Assembly (NCBI GenBank): GCA_015067565.1
Contig: SVMF01000009.1
Span: 1-64,000 of the forward strand
Length of the DNA: 64,000 nucleotides
From: Oscillospiraceae bacterium
Lineage (GTDB): Bacteria; Bacillota; Clostridia; Oscillospirales; Oscillospiraceae
Direction: 5' to 3'
Under the pieces are notes generated by a model that saw only the letters and a program-made list of their open reading frames with translations, was not told where the DNA came from and made no database searches. Positions 1-7,239 of the stretch are shown here, piece after piece; the stretch's first letter is position 1; each line of letters opens with the position of its first letter. The position numbers and the translations under genes were made by a program.

Positions 1-50
1 GTGTCCACGATTTCAAATATTCCTCGTTCCATCTTTCCGCGTTCTAACAT
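1..50 (-). CDS. N-terminal fragment of a gene cut by the window edge
   Basis: Reading leftwards, an ATG at 50-48 opens a frame beginning MLERGKMERGIFEIVD that runs off the edge. A GGGTGA ribosome site lies just upstream and an extended -10 box sits at 69-77, so this looks like a genuine gene start. Only about 16 codons are visible, too few to name a family. A second in-frame ATG six codons in is a less likely start because it lacks a well-spaced ribosome site. Confidence 0.45.
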   Translation of the reverse strand, partial: MLERGKMERGIFEIVD

Positions 51-68
51 CTTTCATCACCCACAACT

Positions 69-77
69 ATTATACCA
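69..77 (-). promoter_or_regulatory. Extended -10 promoter for the left-edge gene
   Basis: On the minus strand the bases read TGG-TATAAT, an extended -10 element about 20 bases before the ATG at 50. There is no convincing -35 box, which is normal for extended -10 promoters. Confidence 0.5.
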
Positions 78-87
78 TATAACGCAG

Positions 88-115
88 AAAAAGCCCAGTA
101 TTAACTGAGCTTTTT
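88..115 (-). terminator. Hairpin terminator downstream of the ammonia-lyase gene
   Basis: A stem formed by AAGCCCAGT and ACTGAGCTT (one mismatch) is bordered by A5 and T5, so it can work in either direction. On the minus strand it is followed by TTTTTC and lies between the ammonia-lyase gene and the promoter of the left-edge gene. Confidence 0.5.
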
Positions 116-150
116 CGACAGACTGACCGAGCGACTTATGTCGCTCGGTT

Positions 151-405
151 CAGAGTGTCAAAAAAGTCGCCAATCGTCAAAATGCAAATTTTTGACGGTT
201 GGCGATCTGTGTTCAAATAGCCTGTTGTGAATATAACTCTGATATAAGCCAAAAACGCTTTCAATGCTTGCTACGCAAGGCATTTTGACTTACATCGCAA
301 ACCGAGCTCTACCGTACCATCGTACGCCGACGCGCTCGGTTTGCTCGTCTTGACGACTTTTTGAACTCTGACAGTCTGCCGAAAAACAAGTTTTTCGACA
401 GACTG
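151..405 (+). mobile_element. Terminator-associated repeat element, copy A (255 bp)
   Basis: It begins CAGAGTGTCAAAAA and ends with a long hairpin closing in TTTTTCGACAGACTG. It is flanked by a 24-bp direct duplication (127-150 and 408-431) that is itself a perfect stem-loop, CCGAGCGA-CTTATG-TCGCTCGG. The interior is highly self-complementary: a TCGCCAATCGTCAAAA hairpin near the left end, a CTTGCTACGCAAG hairpin, and an AAACCGAGC/GCTCGGTTT stem. No transposase is encoded. Related copies are at 31319-31571 and, inverted, at 47131-47385. A 15-bp fragment identical to the right end lies just outside the left duplication (111-125). I see no known IS family in it. Confidence 0.8.
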
Positions 406-438
406 AGCCGAGCGACTTATGTCGCTCGGTTTTTATCA

Positions 439-1686
439 TTATTTGTGTTGATAGCGGAACTCTGCAGGTACAGGATTTTTGCCGTCCCATAGAATGCGTC
501 TGAATTCGATCGGGTCGGTGTTTCCTTCGGTATTGACCATAAATACATGAGAGTTACGGTCGAGCTTGAGGACTTCCTTCAGCTCGGGGTCGATTTCATC
601 GGTCATGAGTGCAAACAGGGTACCGAGAGGAACGGCGCCACTTTCACCACTGACGACCATCGGATCTCCGTTCAGAGGGCAGCCGAGAATGCGCATACCG
701 CGAGCAGCAACATTGTCGGGGGTTTGAATGAAGATGTCGGCATTGTCGCGCAGAATATTAAAGGCAATGGGGGAGGGCTCGCCACAAGCCAGACCAGCCA
801 TGATGGTATCGAGGTCGCCCTTGACGCTGTGGCACTTGCCGTCGCCGGCTGCTATGGATTCATAGATACAAGCGGCTTTGTCTGGCTCGACCACGATGAA
901 CATGGGGGGATCGTCGGGGAACAGTGCGCTGTAGAAGCCGACAACGCTAGCGGCCATGGCACCGACGCCGGCCTGCACAATTACATGGGTCGGCTTCACA
1001 ATGCCCATGCCGGTGAATTGTTCTTGCGCCTCGAGCAGTATGGAGGTATAACCCTGCATGATCCAGGTCGGAATTTCTTCATAACCATCCCAAGAGGTGT
1101 CAGAGACGACATACCAGCCATATTTTTCAGCATCCTCTGCCGCACGGCGGACAGCATCGTCATAGTTGCCGTCAACTACAGTAACCTCAGCACCGAAATG
1201 CTTGATGGCATCGATTCTCGGCTGACTCGTTTCACTGTGAACATAAATCTTGCACGGATGGTTGAGCTTGCTGCAGGCCCAGGCAAGACCACGGCCGTGG
1301 TTTCCGTCAGTAGCCGAACAGAAGACAACATCGCCGAGGGCATCGTGACACTCCTTGCTGACGAGGTATTCGTAAGAGAGGTCGTCATTTTCTCTGCCGA
1401 GCAGCTTCTTGACAAGACGATAGATCGCATAAGAACCGCCCATAACCTTAAACGAACTCATGCGCAGGCGTTCAGACTCGTTCTTGACGTAGATGCCGCC
1501 GATGCCGATCAGATGTGCCAGGTTCGGGAGTGCGACTAACGGGGTGATCTTGTAATCCGGGATCTGACGGTGGAACTTTCTGGCATCACGGGCGCGAGAG
1601 ATGGGGAACATTTCTTTGCAGGCGGCGTTGTTCTTCTTGGAAACATCGCCGTTGTTGTGAATGATATACTTGAAATTATTTTTCAT
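439..1686 (-). CDS. dpaL: Diaminopropionate ammonia-lyase
   Basis: PLP-dependent fold-type II enzyme that converts 2,3-diaminopropionate to pyruvate and ammonia. The 415-residue product carries the Schiff-base lysine motif SSFKVMGG near residue 80, the segment SATDGNHGRGLAWA that binds the PLP phosphate and substrate, and the family-typical stretch WYVVSDTSWDGYEEIP. The length suits the family (about 400). The ATG at 1686 is chosen because AGGAG at 1696-1700 stands 9-10 bases before it; a TTG three codons upstream touches that ribosome site. It appears to be a single-gene unit. Copy A of the repeat element follows its 3' end directly. Confidence 0.93.
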   Translation of the reverse strand: MKNNFKYIIHNNGDVSKKNNAACKEMFPISRARDARKFHRQIPDYKITPLVALPNLAHLIGIGGIYVKNESERLRMSSFKVMGGSYAIYRLVKKLLGRENDDLSYEYLVSKECHDALGDVVFCSATDGNHGRGLAWACSKLNHPCKIYVHSETSQPRIDAIKHFGAEVTVVDGNYDDAVRRAAEDAEKYGWYVVSDTSWDGYEEIPTWIMQGYTSILLEAQEQFTGMGIVKPTHVIVQAGVGAMAASVVGFYSALFPDDPPMFIVVEPDKAACIYESIAAGDGKCHSVKGDLDTIMAGLACGEPSPIAFNILRDNADIFIQTPDNVAARGMRILGCPLNGDPMVVSGESGAVPLGTLFALMTDEIDPELKEVLKLDRNSHVFMVNTEGNTDPIEFRRILWDGKNPVPAEFRYQHK

Positions 1687-1752
1687 GATGAACAACTCCT
1701 TTATAAATTTTTTACAATTTTATTGTATCGCATTCTCTGTAAAATTGCAAGC

Positions 1753-2406
1753 TCATTTTAGATTGAACCAAAGGATCATTGCGATACCGGCTGCGAGCAC
1801 CAATGCTGCTACGATGTAAAACACCAGAGTTTGACGGGAGCTATGTTTGGAAATGCGCTGACTTTGCGGAAAGAGGCCTGCTCTTCTCAGACTTTGCACC
1901 AAAGGACGGTAAAGCAGAGCAGTGATTGCTGCGTTCAGGCCGCCCTTGACCAGGTTGAAGGGTAGAAATACAGGCAGCAGCATCGTAGCCACCTGCGAAC
2001 GAGGTGTTTTCATATAAATGGGAGTCAGCGCATAATTCCACAAGACCATGAGAGCAGTCATGGTCAGCGCACCGACGATCAGACCGATTACTGCACCGAA
2101 AAGCGTGTGATTCTTCTTATAAATGAATGCGGCCGTGCAGGCAAAACCGCAGGTCGAAAGGACATTCATGGCGAAGCCGATCCAACCAGTATCGCTGATG
2201 GTCACCATCTCGATAAAGGAAACCACGACAGACATTGCAAATGAGGCCAGCGGGCCATAGAGGAAGCCACCGATGGTGATGACCACATCTTTCGGCTCGT
2301 ATTTCAAAAATAGAATCGCAGGAATGCGCACAAAGGCCACGATGATATAAGCCAGTGCGCACAGCATCGACAAGACCGCTAACTTTTTCGTTTGTTCTTT
2401 TCTCAT
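1753..2406 (-). CDS. ribU: ECF transporter S component, riboflavin-type (RibU-like)
   Basis: Substrate-binding membrane subunit of an energy-coupling factor transporter, 217 residues with about six hydrophobic segments. The region after helix 1 reads FLKYEPKDVVITIGGFLYGP, which fits the RibU/ECF-S pattern. Riboflavin specificity is inferred mainly from the FMN riboswitch in the leader. The ATG at 2406 follows GGAGG; a longer reading frame runs back through the leader terminator and is not credible. The shared energizing module (EcfA/A'/T) is not in the window, as expected for group II ECF systems. Confidence 0.85.
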   Translation of the reverse strand: MRKEQTKKLAVLSMLCALAYIIVAFVRIPAILFLKYEPKDVVITIGGFLYGPLASFAMSVVVSFIEMVTISDTGWIGFAMNVLSTCGFACTAAFIYKKNHTLFGAVIGLIVGALTMTALMVLWNYALTPIYMKTPRSQVATMLLPVFLPFNLVKGGLNAAITALLYRPLVQSLRRAGLFPQSQRISKHSSRQTLVFYIVAALVLAAGIAMILWFNLK

Positions 2407-2417
2407 AAAAACCTCCA

Positions 2418-2448
2418 TAAAAAATGCCCGAAGGACAGTCCTTCGGGC
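2418..2448 (-). terminator. Riboswitch-controlled leader terminator
   Basis: On the minus strand GCCCGAAGGAC pairs with GTCCTTCGGGC and a T-rich tract follows just before the ribosome site of the transporter gene. It lies directly downstream of the FMN aptamer, so it is probably the expression platform: FMN bound, transcription stops. Confidence 0.8.
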
Positions 2449-2473
2449 ATAAAGATACAAAATTGGTATTTAC

Positions 2474-2592
2474 CAACTCTTCTATCATCCTGACTATACA
2501 GTCGGTTTCGGAATTGCACCGAATCGTGCGCAGTGCGCTTGCGGACTTTACCGCCGGTCGGGAGTTAAACCCTGCCTCGAAGAGATTCCATA
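2474..2592 (-). promoter_or_regulatory. FMN riboswitch (RFN element)
   Basis: The minus strand carries the conserved RFN blocks in order: GAGGCAGGGT, CTCCCGACCGGCGGTAAAG, CGGTGCAATTCCG, and ACCGACTGTATAGTC followed by GGATGATAGAAGAG. The closing P1 stem is CTCTTC with GAAGAG. Position and order match the canonical FMN aptamer, and it leads into a transcription terminator and a transporter gene. Confidence 0.93.
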
Positions 2593-2742
2593 TGGATGCA
2601 TCCGATGATCGGAAGCGTTTCAATTATAATCGCAGAGAGCGCATTTGTCAACCTCATAAAAGTTACAAGCAAATGTTAAAATGTTACCAAATTGAAACTT
2701 TTGTATTGCAAAAGAAGAATTGCTATGGTATAATGTCAACAG

Positions 2743-3273
2743 TTATTCTGCCGGTACGGAACTTTCTTGAGGCACGGTCGTCTGTTCGGTAGGCGCGACC
2801 TCGGCTTTGACAGAGGAGGGTTTTTGGAAACCGTGAATGACACCGTCAACGGCGGAATTTGTAACATCTCCGCCAATGATCTTACCATCTGCGACGAGGA
2901 CCGTGGCATAAACGGGAGCATTTGCCTCCGGATAGTTTAAAATCTCATAGACATACCGCATAACATCTCGACCCGCATAAGCACTCAGGTCGAAGCCCTG
3001 GCTGATCTGTAGGTCGTTATAGCGTGCGAAAATACGGTTATCTGTGCCGTCGGGGATCCTGACCTTCTGTGATTCGGTCGGTGTGGTACTTACGCTCCAA
3101 CCGTAAGTTGCAAGGTAGGCGACGCGATCGTCATTGGCTGCTCCGATGGGTGCGTTGGATGGTGTGCTTTTGTCTGATGAGGCAAGCATTACGAGTAAAA
3201 TAATTGCCACAAGCAGCAAGATCCCGATGGCTATGAGCTTTGGTTTTGATATTTTTGCAGTCAGAACAAACAT
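2743..3273 (-). CDS. Membrane-anchored DUF4830-like protein
   Basis: 176 residues: a short N-terminal cytoplasmic stretch, one strong hydrophobic helix (about residues 12-32), an Asp/Ser-rich spacer, then an extracellular domain beginning DDRVAYLATYGWSV. That YGW segment and the overall size resemble DUF4830 proteins of Clostridia, whose function is unknown. The tail is Pro/Thr/Glu-rich. The ATG at 3273 is preceded by GGAGGG; a start farther upstream would overlap the divergent promoter region. It is transcribed divergently from rsuA. Confidence 0.6.
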   Translation of the reverse strand: MFVLTAKISKPKLIAIGILLLVAIILLVMLASSDKSTPSNAPIGAANDDRVAYLATYGWSVSTTPTESQKVRIPDGTDNRIFARYNDLQISQGFDLSAYAGRDVMRYVYEILNYPEANAPVYATVLVADGKIIGGDVTNSAVDGVIHGFQKPSSVKAEVAPTEQTTVPQESSVPAE

Positions 3274-3298
3274 GGTTTTCCCTCCGAAAGTAATGATG

Positions 3299-3307
3299 TG
3301 GTACAAT
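3299..3307 (+). promoter_or_regulatory. Possible extended -10 promoter of rsuA
   Basis: TGG-TACAAT lies about 40 bases before the rsuA ATG in the divergent intergenic region. There is no clear -35 box. Confidence 0.35.
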
Positions 3308-3348
3308 CTATGTACCTCAAGGGACAAATATGCGAAGGAGATGCTATC

Positions 3349-4071
3349 ATGCAGCGATTGGATCGATTTCTGGCCGAGGCCGGCGTGGAATCAAGAAGAA
3401 AGATCAAAGATGTGATCCGCAGTGGTCGCGTATGCGTCAATGGAACGGTCGTCAAAGTTCCGGAACAGAAAATTGATGAAAGCAGCGACGAGGTTACACT
3501 TGACGGTAATATGATCGAAGGTGGCAAGCGCAGGGTAGTCCTGATGATGCACAAACCGGCAGGTTGTGTGACAGCAGCGAGAGATGACAGATATCCGACT
3601 GTGATGCAATACCTGCCGGCGCAATACAGCAAGCTAATGCCGATCGGTCGTCTGGACCTTGAGACAGAGGGACTCCTGCTCTTTACAAACGACGGAGATC
3701 TTGCGCATCGGCTGATCATGCCAAAGCACCAGATCGAGAAGACTTATTATGCTGAGCATGTCGGAACGGCGACACAGGAAGATGTTGAGATTTTCCGAAA
3801 TGGCTGTGAATTGCGGGATGGCACCAAGTGCCTTCCTGCGATCCTGCAACCACTCGGTGAGGGCAAGAGCCTGATTCGGGTGCGCGAAGGAAAGTATCAT
3901 CAGGTGCGCCGTATGATGGCAAGTCGCTCGATGACCGTGAACTACCTAAAACGCATAGGGGAGGGTGAGCTGGAGTTGGGAGACCTTCCTCTTGGAATGA
4001 CGCGTGAACTGACACGAGAGGAGGTCGGGAAGTTAGAGGCTGTGAAATTTGACGAAAAATTTTTCGGATAA
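3349..4071 (+). CDS. rsuA: 16S rRNA pseudouridine-516 synthase (RsuA family)
   Basis: RNA modification enzyme of 240 residues. An N-terminal S4 RNA-binding domain (MQRLDRFLAEAGVESRR) is followed by the RsuA/RluB/E/F catalytic domain, with the catalytic Asp in IGRLDLETEGLLLFTNDG and the family motif KYHQVRRM near residue 185. The length matches RsuA. The start at 3349 follows GAAGGAG; upstream in-frame codons have no ribosome site. RluB-type specificity cannot be fully excluded from sequence alone. Confidence 0.9.
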   Translation: MQRLDRFLAEAGVESRRKIKDVIRSGRVCVNGTVVKVPEQKIDESSDEVTLDGNMIEGGKRRVVLMMHKPAGCVTAARDDRYPTVMQYLPAQYSKLMPIGRLDLETEGLLLFTNDGDLAHRLIMPKHQIEKTYYAEHVGTATQEDVEIFRNGCELRDGTKCLPAILQPLGEGKSLIRVREGKYHQVRRMMASRSMTVNYLKRIGEGELELGDLPLGMTRELTREEVGKLEAVKFDEKFFG

Positions 4072-4157
4072 ATACGGAACTATTTTGACGAAAGAACCAA
4101 CTTGAGTTTGTCCAATATGACGAAAATCTATATGATTTCCATAAAAATCGACGGAAG
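4050..4157 (+). repeat. Spaced direct repeats TGACGAAA upstream of the CdaR-type regulator
   Basis: TGACGAAA occurs at 4050, 4086 and 4118, with a looser copy CGACGGAA near 4149. Spacings are roughly 31-36 bases, about three helical turns. The first copy is inside the end of rsuA; the others fill the gap before the promoter at 4184. They may be regulator-binding half-sites; this is inference. Confidence 0.45.
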
Positions 4158-4183
4158 TTTTGAAATAATATGTCTAAAAACTC

Positions 4184-4212
4184 TTGCATTTTTTTGAAAA
4201 ATGCTGTATTAT
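4184..4212 (+). promoter_or_regulatory. Promoter of the regulator-ftsEX operon
   Basis: TTGCAT, 17 bases, TATTAT: a good sigma-A-type promoter about 60 bases before the start codon. Confidence 0.65.
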
Positions 4213-4270
4213 GTAGTGTAGTATCTTGATAATAATCGGCATTTTCCCGAAAAGTGAAGGAGGACGGCTT

Positions 4271-5365
4271 ATGTCAAGTCGTATTTTTCAGAACATTGTA
4301 GATCAGCTCTGTGAAGCAAGTCAGGCAACCATCGGTATGATCGATGTGGAGGGTACCGTCATCTCTTGCGGAGATGCAGCGTTGATCGGCGAGCGTTTTC
4401 ATGAGGCGGCTTTGCAGATTGCCTCGCTGCCCGAAGCGATCTGTGTCAACGGAGGTATGACCTTCCTGCCTCTCAAGGGTTGGAATCCTACATACGGTTT
4501 TTCAGCTTTCGTAGTTGGAACGGGTGTGCAGGCAGAGGCCTTCTGCCGCATGGCACAGGTTTCGCTGAACTCCGCAAAGACGTATTACGAGGAGAAGCAC
4601 GACAAAACTACATTTGTGAAGAACATCATCACCGATAACATCCTTCCCGGAGATATTTATATCCGTGCAAAGGAGCTGCACTTCCAGACGGATGTTCCAC
4701 GTGCGGTCTTTCTGGTTCGTCAGCGTGGCCGCGGGGATGTTTCGGTTGTAGAGATGCTGCAGAATCTGTACTCCGACAAACAGCAGGACTTTGTGATCAA
4801 TGTCAATGAGACCGATATTGCGATCATTCGCCAGGTAAGCACCGATATCACCGGCGAGGAACTGACGATGATGGCAAAGAGTATTGAAGAGCGCCTGAAG
4901 ACAGAACTCTTTGCGCGGACTACCATCGGTATCGGCACGATCAGCGAGCATCTTCGTGAACTAGCCGATGCATACAAGGAAGCACAGGTGGCCATTGAGG
5001 TCGGCAAGGTCTTTGATACCGAGAAGACGGTCATCAACTACGAGAGCCTCGGCATCGGTCGCTTGATCTATCAGTTGCCGACGACCCTTTGCGAGATATT
5101 CCTGTCTGAGGTGTTCAAGAAGAACTCGATTGACTCGCTTGACCAGGAAACCCTCTTCACAATCAATATGTTCTTTGAAAACAGCCTGAATGTTTCCGAA
5201 ACCTCCCGTAAGCTTTTTGTACACCGCAATACTTTAGTCTACCGCTTGGAGAAGATCAAGAAGCTCACCGGACTGGATCTGCGTGAGTTTGATGATGCGA
5301 TCATCTTTAAGGTTGCGCTGATGGTTAAGAAGTATCTGGCCTCACGCGAAAATCGAATGATCTGA
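4271..5365 (+). CDS. CdaR/PucR-type transcriptional regulator
   Basis: 364 residues. The C-terminus (about 300-355) is a PucR-type helix-turn-helix: LNVSETSRKLFVHRNTLVYR and then LEKIKKLTGLDLREFDDA. The middle resembles the GGDEF-like region of CdaR proteins (TELFARTTIGIGTISEHLRE). The N-terminus (about 1-110) may be a ligand-sensing domain. The ATG at 4271 follows AAGGAGG with good spacing. It sits 12 bases before ftsE and probably shares its transcript, so it may control this cell-wall operon; the effector is unknown. Confidence 0.8.
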   Translation: MSSRIFQNIVDQLCEASQATIGMIDVEGTVISCGDAALIGERFHEAALQIASLPEAICVNGGMTFLPLKGWNPTYGFSAFVVGTGVQAEAFCRMAQVSLNSAKTYYEEKHDKTTFVKNIITDNILPGDIYIRAKELHFQTDVPRAVFLVRQRGRGDVSVVEMLQNLYSDKQQDFVINVNETDIAIIRQVSTDITGEELTMMAKSIEERLKTELFARTTIGIGTISEHLRELADAYKEAQVAIEVGKVFDTEKTVINYESLGIGRLIYQLPTTLCEIFLSEVFKKNSIDSLDQETLFTINMFFENSLNVSETSRKLFVHRNTLVYRLEKIKKLTGLDLREFDDAIIFKVALMVKKYLASRENRMI

Positions 5366-5377
5366 TTTGGTGATAAT

Positions 5378-6064
5378 ATGATTGATTTAGTAAATGTAAC
5401 AAAAACATATGAAACCGGCACGCATGCGCTGAACGGAATCGATCTGCATATCGATGATGGTGAATTTGTGTTCCTGGTTGGCGAGTCCGGCTCAGGCAAA
5501 TCTACGATCATCAAGCTTTTGACGGGTGAGCTCAAGCCGACGAGCGGCTCGATCCTCGTTAATGGCTTCAAGATGGAGAACATTCGCCGTTCCAAAGTGC
5601 CGCTTATGCGCCGTACCTTGGGTATCATTTTCCAGGACTTCCGTCTGATTGAAAACAAGACGGTATATGAGAATGTCGCCTTTGCAATGCGTGTGGTTGG
5701 CTCCAAGAGCCGCGAGATCAAGAAGCGCGTTCCTTATGTTTTGGAGCTTGTCGGCCTGGAAAACAAGGCAAGACGCCTTCCGAACGAGCTCTCGGGTGGT
5801 GAGCAGCAACGTGTTGCCATTGCGCGTGCCCTTGTGAACAACCCCTCGATGATCATTGCAGACGAACCCACGGGCAACCTCGACCCGGCGCGTTCCTTTG
5901 AGATTATGCTCCTTCTTGAGCAGATCAATGCACTTGGAACGACGGTTATGGTCGTTACGCACGAAAAGGGCCTGGTCGATCGCTTCACGAAGCGTGTTGT
6001 CGCCATCTCCCAGGGTAAGGTAATCAGCGACGGAATGGACGGGTATTATAACTATGAAGAATAA
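5378..6064 (+). CDS. ftsE: Cell-division ATP-binding protein FtsE
   Basis: ATPase of the FtsEX complex, which drives peptidoglycan hydrolases at the membrane. 228 residues with Walker A GESGSGKST (about 38-46), the Q-loop in FQDFRL, the ABC signature LSGGEQQRVAIARAL and Walker B MIIADEPTGNLD. It overlaps ftsX by 11 bases, which implies coupled translation. The neighbouring M23 hydrolase is the likely activated enzyme. Confidence 0.96.
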   Translation: MIDLVNVTKTYETGTHALNGIDLHIDDGEFVFLVGESGSGKSTIIKLLTGELKPTSGSILVNGFKMENIRRSKVPLMRRTLGIIFQDFRLIENKTVYENVAFAMRVVGSKSREIKKRVPYVLELVGLENKARRLPNELSGGEQQRVAIARALVNNPSMIIADEPTGNLDPARSFEIMLLLEQINALGTTVMVVTHEKGLVDRFTKRVVAISQGKVISDGMDGYYNYEE

Positions 6065-7220
6065 TTTTGGATATTTGCTCGGAGAAGGCTTCAAATCGAC
6101 CTTCAAGCATGGCTTCATGTCATTTGCGGCCGTTTGCATTACGGTGGCCTGCCTGGTCATCGTCAACAGCTTCCTGCTGATATGCTACAACCTGAACAAT
6201 ATGGTCGATGATCTGCAGAAGAAGAACCGCATCATCGCGATCATCGACGAGACGGTCCTGACCCACGAGGCCAAGAGCATCGGCTCGGAGATCAATCTGA
6301 TCGACAATGTGGAGAAGGCAAGCTTTGTTTCCCGCGAAGAAGCGCTGGCACAGTTCGGCGGCTATCTCGAGGGAAGTCAGACTGACGATGCAGAATATTT
6401 TGTGATCACACTGGATGATGAGGCACTTCTGGCAGATACGAAGGCCTCTGTACGCGGTGTTGACGGCGTGAGCGATGTCATCGAGCATACGCAGGAAGAT
6501 GGCACGACGATCCTTCTGGTCATTGCCGAAAAGCCGCTGGAGATCTATTCGGAGGCTGACATCGGAGCTGCGATTGCAGCGCTTGAAAATGTTGCGCAGA
6601 CCCTCGAGGTTAGCGGCGAGGAAGCGCTGCAGCGCTTTGGAAATATGTTTGAAGACGGTGAATCCATTTATGCAGGCGTCGATGCAAACACGATGCGCAA
6701 CCAGTTTGAGATCACGCTCAAGGACAACAGTTTGATCGCCGAAACCAAGGTGCAGCTTGAGAGCATTCCGGGTGTGGTCAGAGTCGAGGCTAATGTCGAA
6801 GAGGCCAATGCCATGGTGACCGTTCGTAACGTTCTTTATGTGGCTTCCGTAGCCATTGCAGGTGTGTTGATGATCGTTTCTCTGCTGATTATCTCCAACA
6901 CCATTAAGCTGGCGATGATGGACCGCAAGGAAGAGATCGCGATCATGAAGATGGTTGGTGCGACAAATGCCTTCATCCGACTGCCGTTCCTGGTTGAAGG
7001 CTTCATCCTTGGTCTGTTTGGTTCGATGTTCTCATTCTTTATTGAGTGGGGACTTTATGAGGTGATGCGCAAGGCTATCAATGGCTCCGGACTGGCAGTT
7101 CTGAATTTGACTCCGTTTACCGATATTTGGGTTCCCATGGCTCTGATTTGCGCCGTGGTGGGCTTCGTCATCGGTATCTTCGGAAGCTTGATGTCCATCC
7201 GCAGATTCTTGAAGGTTTGA
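6054..7220 (+). CDS. ftsX: Cell-division protein FtsX with duplicated extracellular domain
   Basis: Membrane partner of FtsE, 388 residues, clearly longer than the usual ~300. TM1 is about residues 22-44; three further helices lie in the last 135 residues, the usual FtsX topology. The extra length is a tandem copy of the extracellular domain: a first unit (FVSREEALAQFGGYLEG ... FVITLDDEALLADTKASV) and a second (LEVSGEEALQRFGNMFEDG ... FEITLKDNSLIAETKVQL), each ending in a V-x-x-V segment. Each matches one standard FtsX ectodomain. Translation is coupled to ftsE by overlap; the RBS is weak. Confidence 0.93.
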   Translation: MKNNFGYLLGEGFKSTFKHGFMSFAAVCITVACLVIVNSFLLICYNLNNMVDDLQKKNRIIAIIDETVLTHEAKSIGSEINLIDNVEKASFVSREEALAQFGGYLEGSQTDDAEYFVITLDDEALLADTKASVRGVDGVSDVIEHTQEDGTTILLVIAEKPLEIYSEADIGAAIAALENVAQTLEVSGEEALQRFGNMFEDGESIYAGVDANTMRNQFEITLKDNSLIAETKVQLESIPGVVRVEANVEEANAMVTVRNVLYVASVAIAGVLMIVSLLIISNTIKLAMMDRKEEIAIMKMVGATNAFIRLPFLVEGFILGLFGSMFSFFIEWGLYEVMRKAINGSGLAVLNLTPFTDIWVPMALICAVVGFVIGIFGSLMSIRRFLKV

Positions 7221-7239
7221 TATCGAAAGGAGGAACATT

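Noticed and set aside
547..1539. Long plus-strand frame of 330 codons opposite dpaL
   Set aside because: It is the antisense of a clear enzyme gene, has no ribosome site and no recognisable domain.
2701..2735. TATAAT at 2730 as a plus-strand promoter
   Set aside because: It points into the 3' end of a minus-strand gene, with no plus-strand gene downstream and no good -35 box.
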